From a virus, in IMG/VR virus record IMGVR_UViG_3300035698_003310, positions 1-20,089 of that record: a stretch of 20,089 nt of DNA, one strand, 5' to 3'. Under the pieces are notes generated by a model. That model searched no databases. It was not told the DNA's origin and worked only from the letters and a program-made list of their open reading frames with translations. Position 1 is the first letter of the stretch; each line of letters opens with the position of its first letter. The position numbers and the translations under genes were made by a program. Shown in pieces: positions 7,452 to 14,327 of this stretch.

Positions 7452-7514
7452 TAATTAGGTGATAAAAAGTAGAGTGGTTATCGTATTAGTTACCATGGCC
7501 ACTCCGCCTAATTA
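7452..7514 (+). other. Long bulged hairpin in the noncoding region
   Basis: The arms are TAATTAGGTG (7452-7461) with CGCCTAATTA (7505-7514), and GAGTGGTTAT (7472-7481) with ATGGCCACTC (7495-7504). Then come a C-C mismatch, GTA/TAC (7483-7485 with 7491-7493) and a 5-base loop. One G-T pair lies in the outer stem and two in the inner. The 3' arms are continuous, whereas the 5' side has a 10-base A-rich bulge (7462-7471). No T-run follows, so it is not a standard terminator. It could be an RNA structure read from P1, or a DNA site such as a cos or pac element. Confidence 0.6.
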
Positions 7515-7526
7515 TATATATTATTC

Positions 7527-7555
7527 TTGACTTGTTGATACTTGTGGACTATAAT
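7527..7555 (+). promoter_or_regulatory. Sigma70-like promoter P2
   Basis: TTGACT (7527-7532), a 17-base spacer and a perfect TATAAT (7550-7555) make this the best promoter in the window. Transcription should begin near 7562. An intrinsic terminator follows about 90 bases later and the portal ATG lies at 7669, so P2 would make a short RNA and, by read-through, the head-gene transcript. Bases 7527-7540 repeat the P1 element with one change. Confidence 0.8.
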
Positions 7556-7561
7556 TTAGAT

Positions 7562-7654
7562 ATTAGTGAACCTTGCTTAACAGCATAGAATTAACGACAT
7601 TCGTTGTTTGAGGAACAAACGGCACAACTTTAACTAGTTTTTCGCCGTTTTTTT
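7562..7654 (+). ncRNA. Candidate small noncoding RNA between P2 and a terminator
   Basis: The unit of about 93 bases is bounded by P2 and the T-run of a terminator, and holds no ORF of meaningful length. Predicted small hairpins in order: TGCT/AGCA (7574-7585), AACGA-CAT-TCGTT (7593-7605), GTTTG-AGGAA-CAAAC (7606-7620), then the terminator stem. The third hairpin and the terminator share bases 7617-7620, so they cannot form together. I match it to no known RNA family. It may be an independent small RNA or an attenuating leader of the portal operon. Ends are estimated from the promoter and the T-run. Confidence 0.55.
7617..7654 (+). terminator. Intrinsic terminator upstream of portal gene
   Basis: AAACGGC (7617-7623) pairs with GCCGTTT (7644-7650) across a 20-base loop that can form an extra AACT/AGTT stem. 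The hairpin runs into seven consecutive T at 7648-7654. It is the only hairpin with a clear T-run in the window. It ends 14 bases before the portal start, so it ends the P2 RNA or attenuates head-gene expression. Confidence 0.7.
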
Positions 7655-7668
7655 ATTTATATAACACA

Positions 7669-9663
7669 ATGAAAAATACAATTTTAAGTACTATATCATT
7701 AGGATTTGATAAAGCAATAAGTTTTATGCAAAGAAAGAGTGCAACAGTTCTATTCGATTTGCAACAGTCAATAGGTATGAAAAATGGGCTTGTAGGTTCT
7801 TTTTTAACAGCATACGGAAGAAGTTTGTATACCAATAAAGCAGTAGGCCTTAGGGCTGAAAAGGTTGGAGAGGTTAAATTTAGATTATTTGACAAGAAAA
7901 AAGAGGAATTTATTGATAGTGAGATAGTAGATGTTTTGAATAATCCAAGTAAAACACTATCAGCGTTTGAATTTTGGTCATTGTTCCAAAAATATAAAGA
8001 TATTTACGGTGAGGCATATTTTAAGATAGAGAGTTTGAGTGGCATTTTTACTGGCCGTGAGATAGTTACTGAATTGGTATTGCTTAATCCATCACAAATG
8101 ACAACAGTTCTGAATAAAGATGGAGATGAGATTATTGGATATAAATATAGATTACCCAGTGGTGGCGAGATACCGTTAAAAGTAGAAGAAGTATTTAGGA
8201 ATTGGTATCAAAATCCTAAAAATCAGTTATTACCGGAAAGTCTATTAGATTCTGGCTTGAAGAATATATCTACAAGTGTTCAGTTAGATGAATACCAATC
8301 TAGTGTAATTGCTAATGGTGGTAGAGTGGGAGACGTTATTTCTTTCAAGACTGAACGCATGACATTGAAACAGTTACAAGAAATGCAGGACCATTATGAT
8401 GATAGAGTTTCAACTGCAAAGAAAGCCGGTAAGCCGATATTTTTAGGTGGCGATGTTTCATATCATAAGACAGCTTTAACACCGGAAGAATTATCATTTA
8501 TCAATAGTAAGAAAATGACACTTACTGATATTTGTATAATGACTAGAGTACCAAAACCATTACTAGCAAATATTGATGATGTTAAGTATGATAATGCAGA
8601 GGCATCACAAACTATATTTCTAAGTCAGACCATTAGACCTTTACTTGTTCAGCTTAATAGTAAGTTGGATATGCGATTGTTTCCTGAGAAGAATTTAGAG
8701 TTGAGGTTTATTGATCCAACACCAAAGAATAAAGAAGAAATTAGAGCTAATATTAAAGCAGCGGCAGAAGTCGGAGCTATATCAATAAACGAAAAGAGAG
8801 ACCTACTTGAACTAGATGCACTACCTGATGATGTAGGCAATATTATATTAATACCTTTCAATATGATTGATCTAAACAGATTGACTGATAAGCCGGAAGA
8901 AGTAAAGAAATCTATTGTTAAAAAGTCATATACACATCCACTGCAAGATCCTTTCAATCGTAAGATATATGGTGAGTACAAAGTATTGCGAGAGGATACT
9001 ATGATAGCTAAGTTTCAAAAAGAATTAAATATATATTTTGGTAATCAAGAAAAAAGATTACTTGATAGTATCGTAATAGATAAGTCAGTTATCACAAAAG
9101 ATATTATAGATGAAGCATTTAATGTTACATCTGAAATAAAATTAGCTGTTACTAGATTTTTACCACTTATCACAGAGTTCTATAAAGAGTCTGGTCAAGA
9201 GAGCTTAAACTTCTTAGGTATTGATCATGTATTTTCTACAACACCGGATGCAAATAGTTGGTTAGATAAAAAGGTTAATGTATTTGCAGATGAAATAAAT
9301 GAAACTACATTTAAGGAATTAAAGTCAACATTACAAGAGTCACTAGATGCTGGTGAGGGTAGACAGGAATTAGTTAAGAGGATTGAGGGAACATACGGCA
9401 ATATATCAAAGGCAAGAGCAAATACGATAGCTAGGACTGAGGTACAGGGTGTAACTCAAAATGGAACGTTCAATGCCTATAAGCAGGCAAATCTGCCAAT
9501 TAAGATATGGGTAACAGTAGGTGATGGCCATGTTAGACAAAGTCATGCTATACAAGATGGTGAAGAAATACCAATAGATCATTTCTTTGCTAATGGCTTG
9601 TTATATCCTGGTGATCCTAATGGAGTGGCCGAAGAAGTAATAAATTGTAGGTGCAAAATATAA
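7669..9663 (+). CDS. Portal protein fused to MuF-like head morphogenesis domain
   Basis: At 664 aa this is longer than a plain HK97-type portal (~400-450 aa). Residues 1 to ~405 look like the portal: NKAVGLRAEKVGEVKFRLF near the start, YKDIYGEAYFKIE, a RVGDVISFK stretch, and the mid-protein LPESLLDSGLKNIS and VPKPLLANIDDVKYDNAEAS. The last ~225 residues carry a phage Mu F / SPP1 gp7-like domain ending SKARANTIARTEVQG, WVTVGDGHVRQSHA, NGLLYPGDPNG and INCRCKI. The portal ring passes DNA into the head; MuF proteins are minor head proteins. In most phages these are two adjacent genes. No stop or frameshift separates them here, so the fusion looks real. Confidence 0.9.
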   Translation: MKNTILSTISLGFDKAISFMQRKSATVLFDLQQSIGMKNGLVGSFLTAYGRSLYTNKAVGLRAEKVGEVKFRLFDKKKEEFIDSEIVDVLNNPSKTLSAFEFWSLFQKYKDIYGEAYFKIESLSGIFTGREIVTELVLLNPSQMTTVLNKDGDEIIGYKYRLPSGGEIPLKVEEVFRNWYQNPKNQLLPESLLDSGLKNISTSVQLDEYQSSVIANGGRVGDVISFKTERMTLKQLQEMQDHYDDRVSTAKKAGKPIFLGGDVSYHKTALTPEELSFINSKKMTLTDICIMTRVPKPLLANIDDVKYDNAEASQTIFLSQTIRPLLVQLNSKLDMRLFPEKNLELRFIDPTPKNKEEIRANIKAAAEVGAISINEKRDLLELDALPDDVGNIILIPFNMIDLNRLTDKPEEVKKSIVKKSYTHPLQDPFNRKIYGEYKVLREDTMIAKFQKELNIYFGNQEKRLLDSIVIDKSVITKDIIDEAFNVTSEIKLAVTRFLPLITEFYKESGQESLNFLGIDHVFSTTPDANSWLDKKVNVFADEINETTFKELKSTLQESLDAGEGRQELVKRIEGTYGNISKARANTIARTEVQGVTQNGTFNAYKQANLPIKIWVTVGDGHVRQSHAIQDGEEIPIDHFFANGLLYPGDPNGVAEEVINCRCKI

Positions 9664-9688
9664 ATAATACTTAAATATTAGTATCAAT

Positions 9689-10930
9689 ATGAAAAATAAG
9701 AAGAAGAACAGTTTAATAGGAAAGAAATTAGTTGAACAAATTAATTTCAAAGCAATAAGCATCAAAGAAAAAGATGCAACAGTAGAGGGAGTATTTTCAA
9801 CAGCCAATGTAGATAGGCATGGGGATATTGTTAAACAGAAGTTTGATCTAAAGGCATTTAAGGATAATCCTGTTGTCTTAAATAGTCATCAGCATGGTGA
9901 TGTTACTAAGATAATTGGTAAGGTTATTAAAATATCTGTTAAGGACGGTGTATTGCAAGGTAAAATTAAATTTGCTGTTGATGAGAACCCGGAGGCAAAG
10001 ATTGCATTCGATCTAATTATTGGTGGATTTCTCAATGCATTTTCAATAGGATTTATGGTTCTTGAATTTGATGAAAAAACTGGCAATATAGTAAAGAGTG
10101 AATTACTTGAACTTAGTCTTGTCTCTGTACCAGCTAACAAAGAAACACTAATTAAGACTCTTGAAGATGCTGGTGAAAAAGATATTGATGTTGATAAATT
10201 AAATAACATATATGACAAAGATACAAAAAAAGACACAAACAATAGATCTGAAGATGAGGATGATACTGGTGATAAAGAAGTGCCAGAGAAAACTGAAACC
10301 GGAGGCGACGATAGTGAAGATGAAGAAGAAGAAAGTGAAGAAGAAAGTGAAGATGAAAAATCTAAAAGAATACAAGACGCTATCAATAAAAAAGAGTTCG
10401 AGCGTTGGGATGAAACCAACGAGTTTATAAGATATAAGATGAGAGACATGGCAGAATTTGAACAAGATAGTCTTTCAAGAGTAACGATTAAAAACACTAT
10501 GCCTAAGATCGAGGCAACTGTTGGTGTAGCTCTAGGTGATGAGGATGCTAAGAAACATATTCAAATGTTATTCTTTGCTAAAGAAGATGGTTGGAATATT
10601 GATGATACAAAGAAATGGTTAAGTAGAGCTCAACTTGCAGCATTTAATAAACCTGTAAAAGATGATAAGCCTGCGCCTGCATTAGAGGATGATGGATCTA
10701 TACCACTAGAAGATGGTAAGAGTGCAGATGATATTTCTATTGAGGCTATACGAGGTATAAAAGCTGATAAGAGTGAGTTATTAAATAATGGATTAATTAA
10801 AATATCTAAAGCAGTCCATGCTATAAAGGAAGCTACGGTCGATGAGTTAAACGTATGCAATCCCAAATCCAAAACGCTGCTTAATAAAGCCGTGAAAGGC
10901 CTCTTAGATATTAAGAAAGATATTAAATAA
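9689..10930 (+). CDS. Prohead protease with scaffold-like C-terminal extension
   Basis: Residues 12-160 are an HK97/U35-type prohead serine protease that cleaves the capsid delta domain during maturation. The likely active site is His67 (NSHQ), Ser119 (FLNAFSIGF) and Glu141 (ELLELSLVSVPAN). The protein is 413 aa against about 200 for protease alone. A very acidic linker (about 185-225) is followed by a second region (about 228-315, with MPKIEATVGVALGDEDAKKH and FFAKEDGWNIDDTKKWL) and a helical tail to 413. The extension may serve as scaffold, since no separate scaffold gene is seen. The capsid gene follows after one base. Confidence 0.88.
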   Translation: MKNKKKNSLIGKKLVEQINFKAISIKEKDATVEGVFSTANVDRHGDIVKQKFDLKAFKDNPVVLNSHQHGDVTKIIGKVIKISVKDGVLQGKIKFAVDENPEAKIAFDLIIGGFLNAFSIGFMVLEFDEKTGNIVKSELLELSLVSVPANKETLIKTLEDAGEKDIDVDKLNNIYDKDTKKDTNNRSEDEDDTGDKEVPEKTETGGDDSEDEEEESEEESEDEKSKRIQDAINKKEFERWDETNEFIRYKMRDMAEFEQDSLSRVTIKNTMPKIEATVGVALGDEDAKKHIQMLFFAKEDGWNIDDTKKWLSRAQLAAFNKPVKDDKPAPALEDDGSIPLEDGKSADDISIEAIRGIKADKSELLNNGLIKISKAVHAIKEATVDELNVCNPKSKTLLNKAVKGLLDIKKDIK

Positions 10931-10931
10931 G

Positions 10932-12275
10932 ATGAAAACATTTTTAGAAAAATTGCAAGCTGCAATCGGTGCTGGTTTTCTAGTCAAAGCAGAGCAAGAG
11001 GCTCTAGCTAAAGAGTACACTGAACTAGAGAATGACGAAGCAAGAAAGTCTGTTGACGTAGACTATAATAAGGTTAAAGAACTACCTGAGACTATCGAAT
11101 CAAAAGAAGTCGCAGAAGTTAAAGACTACATCGCTAAAGAAATAGCTGGTGGAGTTTCAAAAGCTGTTGAAGCTATTGAAAAGGGATTCACTGAGAACTT
11201 AGAAAAATCAGTTAACGCTATCATTGAAAAAACAAAGAAAGACGGAATGCTATTGAATGATAATGGTAAAGCTAGACGTGATTATCTATCTAAGACTTTG
11301 AATGAATATATGTGTTCAATAGGTGATGATGCTAAGATGAAAGATTTATCTACTGATGCAACAGGTACACCGTTTGGTGGCTATGTCGTTGACAGTGAGT
11401 TAAATGCTGAAATCAATGCTTTGATCACTGAGTACGGTGTTGCAAGACGTGAGTTTTCAACAATACAGCTATCTAAGAATAGCTACAAGACAAATGAGCT
11501 TGTAACCGACGTTGTAGTTTACTGGCCTGATGAGGGCGCTGCAATTTCATCTAGTCAAACTGTTCTAGGACAGAATGAGCTAGAATTAAAGAAGTTAGCA
11601 ACTATTGTCTCCATGACAAATGAGCTTATCGATGACCAAGAAATTGACTTGTTCGGTTTCATCGGCCAAAGAGTAGCGCAAGCATTTGCTCGTGAAGAAG
11701 ATGAAGCTTTCTTTGATGGTGATGGTACGGCTACACATGGTAGTTTCACTGGTTTACTAAGAAGTGAAAACGTAAATACAGTCACAATGGCTGGTACAAC
11801 ATTCATAAGTATGGATGCAGATGATTTGATTGACATGCAAGACGAAACACCTCAGGGTGCGTTAGCTAATGCGAAGTACTACATGCATAGAAGTATCATG
11901 ACTATTGTCCGAAAGTTAAAGGATGATAATGGTGTTTACATCTATCAGCCAATAAGTGCTGCTGGACCTGCGACCATTTGGGGTTATCCAGTTGTATTAG
12001 TAGAGGCAATGCCTGCAATCGGAGCTACGGCTGTTGATACCACATTTGTTATCTTTGCTGATTTGAAGAAAGGTGTATTATTCGGCTTTAAGGGCGCGAT
12101 TACAGTTAATAGATTCGATGCTGGTACAGTCCTTGCGACTGGTGGCGGAGATCTTAACTTGATCACTACTGATAGACAAGCTATTAGATGGACTGAACGT
12201 GTTGGTTTCATGCAATTAATTACTACACTTGACATCCCTGTAACAGTTCTTGCAACTGCTGCAGCATCAGTATAA
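10932..12275 (+). CDS. Major capsid protein, HK97 fold
   Basis: The 447-aa protein starts with a charged helical segment (residues 1 to ~115, with EQEALAKEYTELENDEARK) that fits a delta/scaffolding domain removed by the protease. The coat domain follows: GTPFGGYVVDSELNAEI (145-161), YGVARREFSTIQL, VVYWPDEGAA, ELELKKLATIVSMTNELIDD, the glycine-rich EEDEAFFDGDGT, and late MHRSIMTIVRKLKDDNG and GYPVVLVEAMP. These are typical of HK97-type capsid proteins of siphoviruses. It forms the icosahedral shell. Compared with neighbours it seems to use more C-ending codons, as highly expressed genes often do. Two hairpins follow the stop. Confidence 0.93.
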   Translation: MKTFLEKLQAAIGAGFLVKAEQEALAKEYTELENDEARKSVDVDYNKVKELPETIESKEVAEVKDYIAKEIAGGVSKAVEAIEKGFTENLEKSVNAIIEKTKKDGMLLNDNGKARRDYLSKTLNEYMCSIGDDAKMKDLSTDATGTPFGGYVVDSELNAEINALITEYGVARREFSTIQLSKNSYKTNELVTDVVVYWPDEGAAISSSQTVLGQNELELKKLATIVSMTNELIDDQEIDLFGFIGQRVAQAFAREEDEAFFDGDGTATHGSFTGLLRSENVNTVTMAGTTFISMDADDLIDMQDETPQGALANAKYYMHRSIMTIVRKLKDDNGVYIYQPISAAGPATIWGYPVVLVEAMPAIGATAVDTTFVIFADLKKGVLFGFKGAITVNRFDAGTVLATGGGDLNLITTDRQAIRWTERVGFMQLITTLDIPVTVLATAAASV

Positions 12276-12290
12276 GTAAAAGCGTAAGAT

Positions 12291-12306
12291 AAACCTGTTA
12301 AGGTTT
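12291..12306 (+). terminator. Short hairpin after capsid gene (possible weak terminator)
   Basis: AAACCT (12291-12296) pairs with AGGTTT (12301-12306) around a GTTA loop, followed by TATA. The T-run is only four bases, counting the stem. It lies 16 bases after the capsid stop and just before a stronger hairpin. It may contribute to partial termination or to 3'-end protection of the capsid mRNA. Confidence 0.35.
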
Positions 12307-12314
12307 TATATAGT

Positions 12315-12342
12315 GAGGGGTATCTGAATTCTGATACTCCTC
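12315..12342 (+). terminator. Strong hairpin after capsid gene, no T-run
   Basis: GAGGGGTATC (12315-12324) pairs with GATACTCCTC (12333-12342), ten pairs with one G-T, around an 8-base loop. No T-run follows. It may act as an attenuator, an RNA processing site or a 3'-end stabiliser, and it separates the abundant capsid product from the connector genes. A similar hairpin follows the tail tube gene. Confidence 0.5.
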
Positions 12343-12359
12343 GCCTATAAGTTCTAAAT

Positions 12360-12524
12360 ATGGCAATCAAAAAATTTGTTTACAAAAACATAAAGACAGG
12401 TAAGATCGTAAAAAGCGTTAGGCATATTACCGATGCTCCGTTATTACGTTTGATAGGTTATAAGGATTCGGTTACTGTAAAACGAAATACGATGATGAAC
12501 TCTAATTTAATAATTACAAAATAA
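12360..12524 (+). CDS. Hypothetical small basic protein, 54 aa
   Basis: The ORF starts at ATG 12360 in an AAATATG context, like other starts here, and ends TAA at 12522-12524, overlapping the next start (TAATG). The peptide begins MAIKKFVYKNIKTGKIVKS, continues LLRLIGYKDSVTVKRNT, and is basic. A short protein between capsid and connector genes is common in siphoviruses. I recognise no family. The overlap with the next start and the position make it a likely gene. Confidence 0.65.
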   Translation: MAIKKFVYKNIKTGKIVKSVRHITDAPLLRLIGYKDSVTVKRNTMMNSNLIITK

Positions 12525-13144
12525 TGTCAGTACCAAAATATACATCAGAGGCTAAATTAGAAAACTATCTTGACAAGACTATTGTTACAGGTGCGGCTGA
12601 TGATGCAATGTTATCAGCAGAAAAGTATATTGATGAATATACAGGCCGTAACTTCTTAGCAGACAGTGTAGCTACTGAACGTACGTATTGTGGTAAAGGA
12701 AATGCTGAACTTATTATTGATGATTGTGTTGAAGTAACTGCATTAGAAATAGGTACTAACTTCTGGGGAGATGCTTTTGTAACTATTACTCCGTTTGTTC
12801 AAGGAGTTAATGCAATAGGCTATATTACAATGCCGGTTAATGCCGTAGCTGAAAAAGTACCTATTAGAAAGTTAATATCAAGAAATAGGAATTTTATACT
12901 AGGGCTTAATAATATAAAAGTAACAGCTAAATGGGGTTGGAGTGCCGTAGTGATAGCAGATATTGTATATGCTGCTACAGTTATATCAGCCGGGTTCTAT
13001 CAGTATGGCCGTAGTGGATCTGTTGGTGGTGTGAAGTCTGAAAATATTGGTGAGTATTCAGTTAGTTATAAGAATGAAGATGGTTGGAGTGATCTTGATA
13101 AGGCACAGAAAATATTAGATCGTTATAAGAAAGTATTATTTTAA
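12524..13144 (+). CDS. Head-tail connector (adaptor) protein
   Basis: The 206-aa protein follows the capsid block, the position of the adaptor (HK97 gp6 / SPP1 gp15 type) that docks under the portal. Its N-terminal part, AKLENYLDKTIVTGAADDAM then AEKYIDEYTGRNF, is the helical pattern seen in these adaptors, where a short helix pair precedes YI(D/E)xYTG. The middle is beta-rich and the end (SDLDKAQKILDRYKKVLF) is helical. It is longer than the ~100-200 aa typical of the family. The call rests on order plus the N-terminal pattern. Confidence 0.75.
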   Translation: MSVPKYTSEAKLENYLDKTIVTGAADDAMLSAEKYIDEYTGRNFLADSVATERTYCGKGNAELIIDDCVEVTALEIGTNFWGDAFVTITPFVQGVNAIGYITMPVNAVAEKVPIRKLISRNRNFILGLNNIKVTAKWGWSAVVIADIVYAATVISAGFYQYGRSGSVGGVKSENIGEYSVSYKNEDGWSDLDKAQKILDRYKKVLF

Positions 13145-13145
13145 T

Positions 13146-13469
13146 ATGGGTATTCAAGAATATTTTAATGTAGCATTCACTATCAGCCGACAGGTTTGGT
13201 CAAATGAAAGCTCATCTGAACAAGTAGAGACATCATTCAATGGACATCTACAGCAAGCAACGGCAGAACTGGTAGAAGATTTAGGATTGTCATTTACAAA
13301 ATCGTTTAGTTTGTGGTGTGATAAAGATACCAATATTGTCAAAGGTGATAAGATAACAGATAGTGATAGTAATACATATCTTGTAAGGGCAGTAATGAGT
13401 AGAAATTATAATTTAAGTAGAATGAATGAGCATTTACAGGTAATAGTTGAAAAAAATGTAGTATCATAA
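13146..13469 (+). CDS. Head closure / head-tail joining (stopper) protein
   Basis: The 107-aa protein is beta-rich, with FNGHLQQATAELVEDLG, FSLWCDKDTNIVKGDKITD and the late YLVRAVMSRNYN. The 'G-D-x-I-x-x-x-x-x-x-Y-x-V' ending resembles stopper proteins (SPP1 gp16 / HK97 gp7 types) that seal the connector after packaging. It lies between the adaptor and the gp10-like gene, the standard order, and one base follows the previous stop. Confidence 0.72.
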   Translation: MGIQEYFNVAFTISRQVWSNESSSEQVETSFNGHLQQATAELVEDLGLSFTKSFSLWCDKDTNIVKGDKITDSDSNTYLVRAVMSRNYNLSRMNEHLQVIVEKNVVS

Positions 13470-13470
13470 T

Positions 13471-13881
13471 ATGGCTATAAGAAAAATAGGAATGAAACTA
13501 TTAGGCATCGATGGTTTAAGGAAAGCTATTAAGCGTAATCCTATATTTGTAACGTTGGAGGCTAAGAAGTTTATTGTAAGAGGTATAGCTGAGTATAATA
13601 AAGGTATTATCCGAAAACCTTGGCAAGTTGGTGGAGCTGGCGGTGGAGCGCCGGTAGCAGCAATACAGGGTGGTAATTTGAGAGACACACATGGAAAACG
13701 TATCACATCAACAAAAGGTGTAATATTTCCAACAGCCAATTATGCAGAATATGTGCATCGTGGTACTAGTACAATGAAAAAGAGACCATGGCTAGATTTC
13801 GTTAAAAAAACTAAAGATCCTATTATTATAAAACTTGCAGAGAAGATGCTTCAAAATATAACAAATGAATTAGCAAAATAA
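13471..13881 (+). CDS. HK97 gp10-like tail completion protein
   Basis: The 136-aa protein has the family pattern: a helical N-terminus (GIDGLRKAIKRNPIFVTLEA), then GGNLRDTHGKRI, and the hallmark NYAEYVHRGTSTMKKRPWLD (an aromatic-x-Y-V-H-x-G-T segment followed by RPW). This family (HK97-gp10) acts in the neck or in tail completion. A glycine/alanine-rich loop (GGAGGGAPVAA) lies in the middle. Spacing is one base from both neighbours. Confidence 0.85.
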   Translation: MAIRKIGMKLLGIDGLRKAIKRNPIFVTLEAKKFIVRGIAEYNKGIIRKPWQVGGAGGGAPVAAIQGGNLRDTHGKRITSTKGVIFPTANYAEYVHRGTSTMKKRPWLDFVKKTKDPIIIKLAEKMLQNITNELAK

Positions 13882-13882
13882 T

Positions 13883-14317
13883 ATGTCAGTAACATCAATA
13901 TATCCAATATTAATAGCAGCAATTCAGGCAAGTTTAGATGCTGTAGACAATATCAAAGAAGTGTTTGCATACCCGGCTACTGATATAACTAAGTATCCGG
14001 CAGTAATATTTTTTCCAGCAGGTATAGAAAATACATTTGATAGCGTACAAGAGAATTTTAAGATATATACATTTAAGATATACGTAATAGTAAATGCAGG
14101 GCAAAAGCCTTTAAGTGAAATATTTGCGACTGTAATGCCTGATACTATGGATGCTGTACTAGCTCAATTAGATGCAGATTGGAGCACAGGGGTCATTGAC
14201 GGGCATACAGCTTGGTCAGAGATGGATATTGGGGCTTGGTCTGTAAGTGAAGAAGATGCAGGCTTAGAGGTAACAGCAGAATTAGAATTAAAAGTTAAAA
14301 TATTAACCAACAATTAA
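13883..14317 (+). CDS. Tail terminator protein
   Basis: The 144-aa protein starts with a helix, IYPILIAAIQASLDAVD, then IKEVFAYPATDITKYPAVIF. After this come a beta-rich middle (YTFKIYVIVNAG) and a closing strand LEVTAELELKVKIL. The 'YPA-x-x-x-x-x-YPAV' pattern and the position between the gp10-like gene and the tail tube match tail terminator proteins that cap the tube at the head end. Confidence 0.72.
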   Translation: MSVTSIYPILIAAIQASLDAVDNIKEVFAYPATDITKYPAVIFFPAGIENTFDSVQENFKIYTFKIYVIVNAGQKPLSEIFATVMPDTMDAVLAQLDADWSTGVIDGHTAWSEMDIGAWSVSEEDAGLEVTAELELKVKILTNN

Positions 14318-14327
14318 AGAAAACTAT

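Noticed and set aside
7472-7504. Possible tRNA-like fold
   Set aside because: The region forms a single long hairpin. No T-loop GTTCRA sequence, acceptor stem or cloverleaf spacing is present.
7495-7530. 11-codon ORF reading MATPPNYIYYS as a leader peptide
   Set aside because: Its ATG is inside the 3' arm of the long hairpin and its end overlaps the P2 -35 box; length is too short to support it.
9889-10965. Long open frames on the - strand and a second + frame within the protease gene
   Set aside because: They are Ser/Phe- or Lys-rich translations opposite or beside the repetitive acidic codons of the protease linker, with no family pattern.
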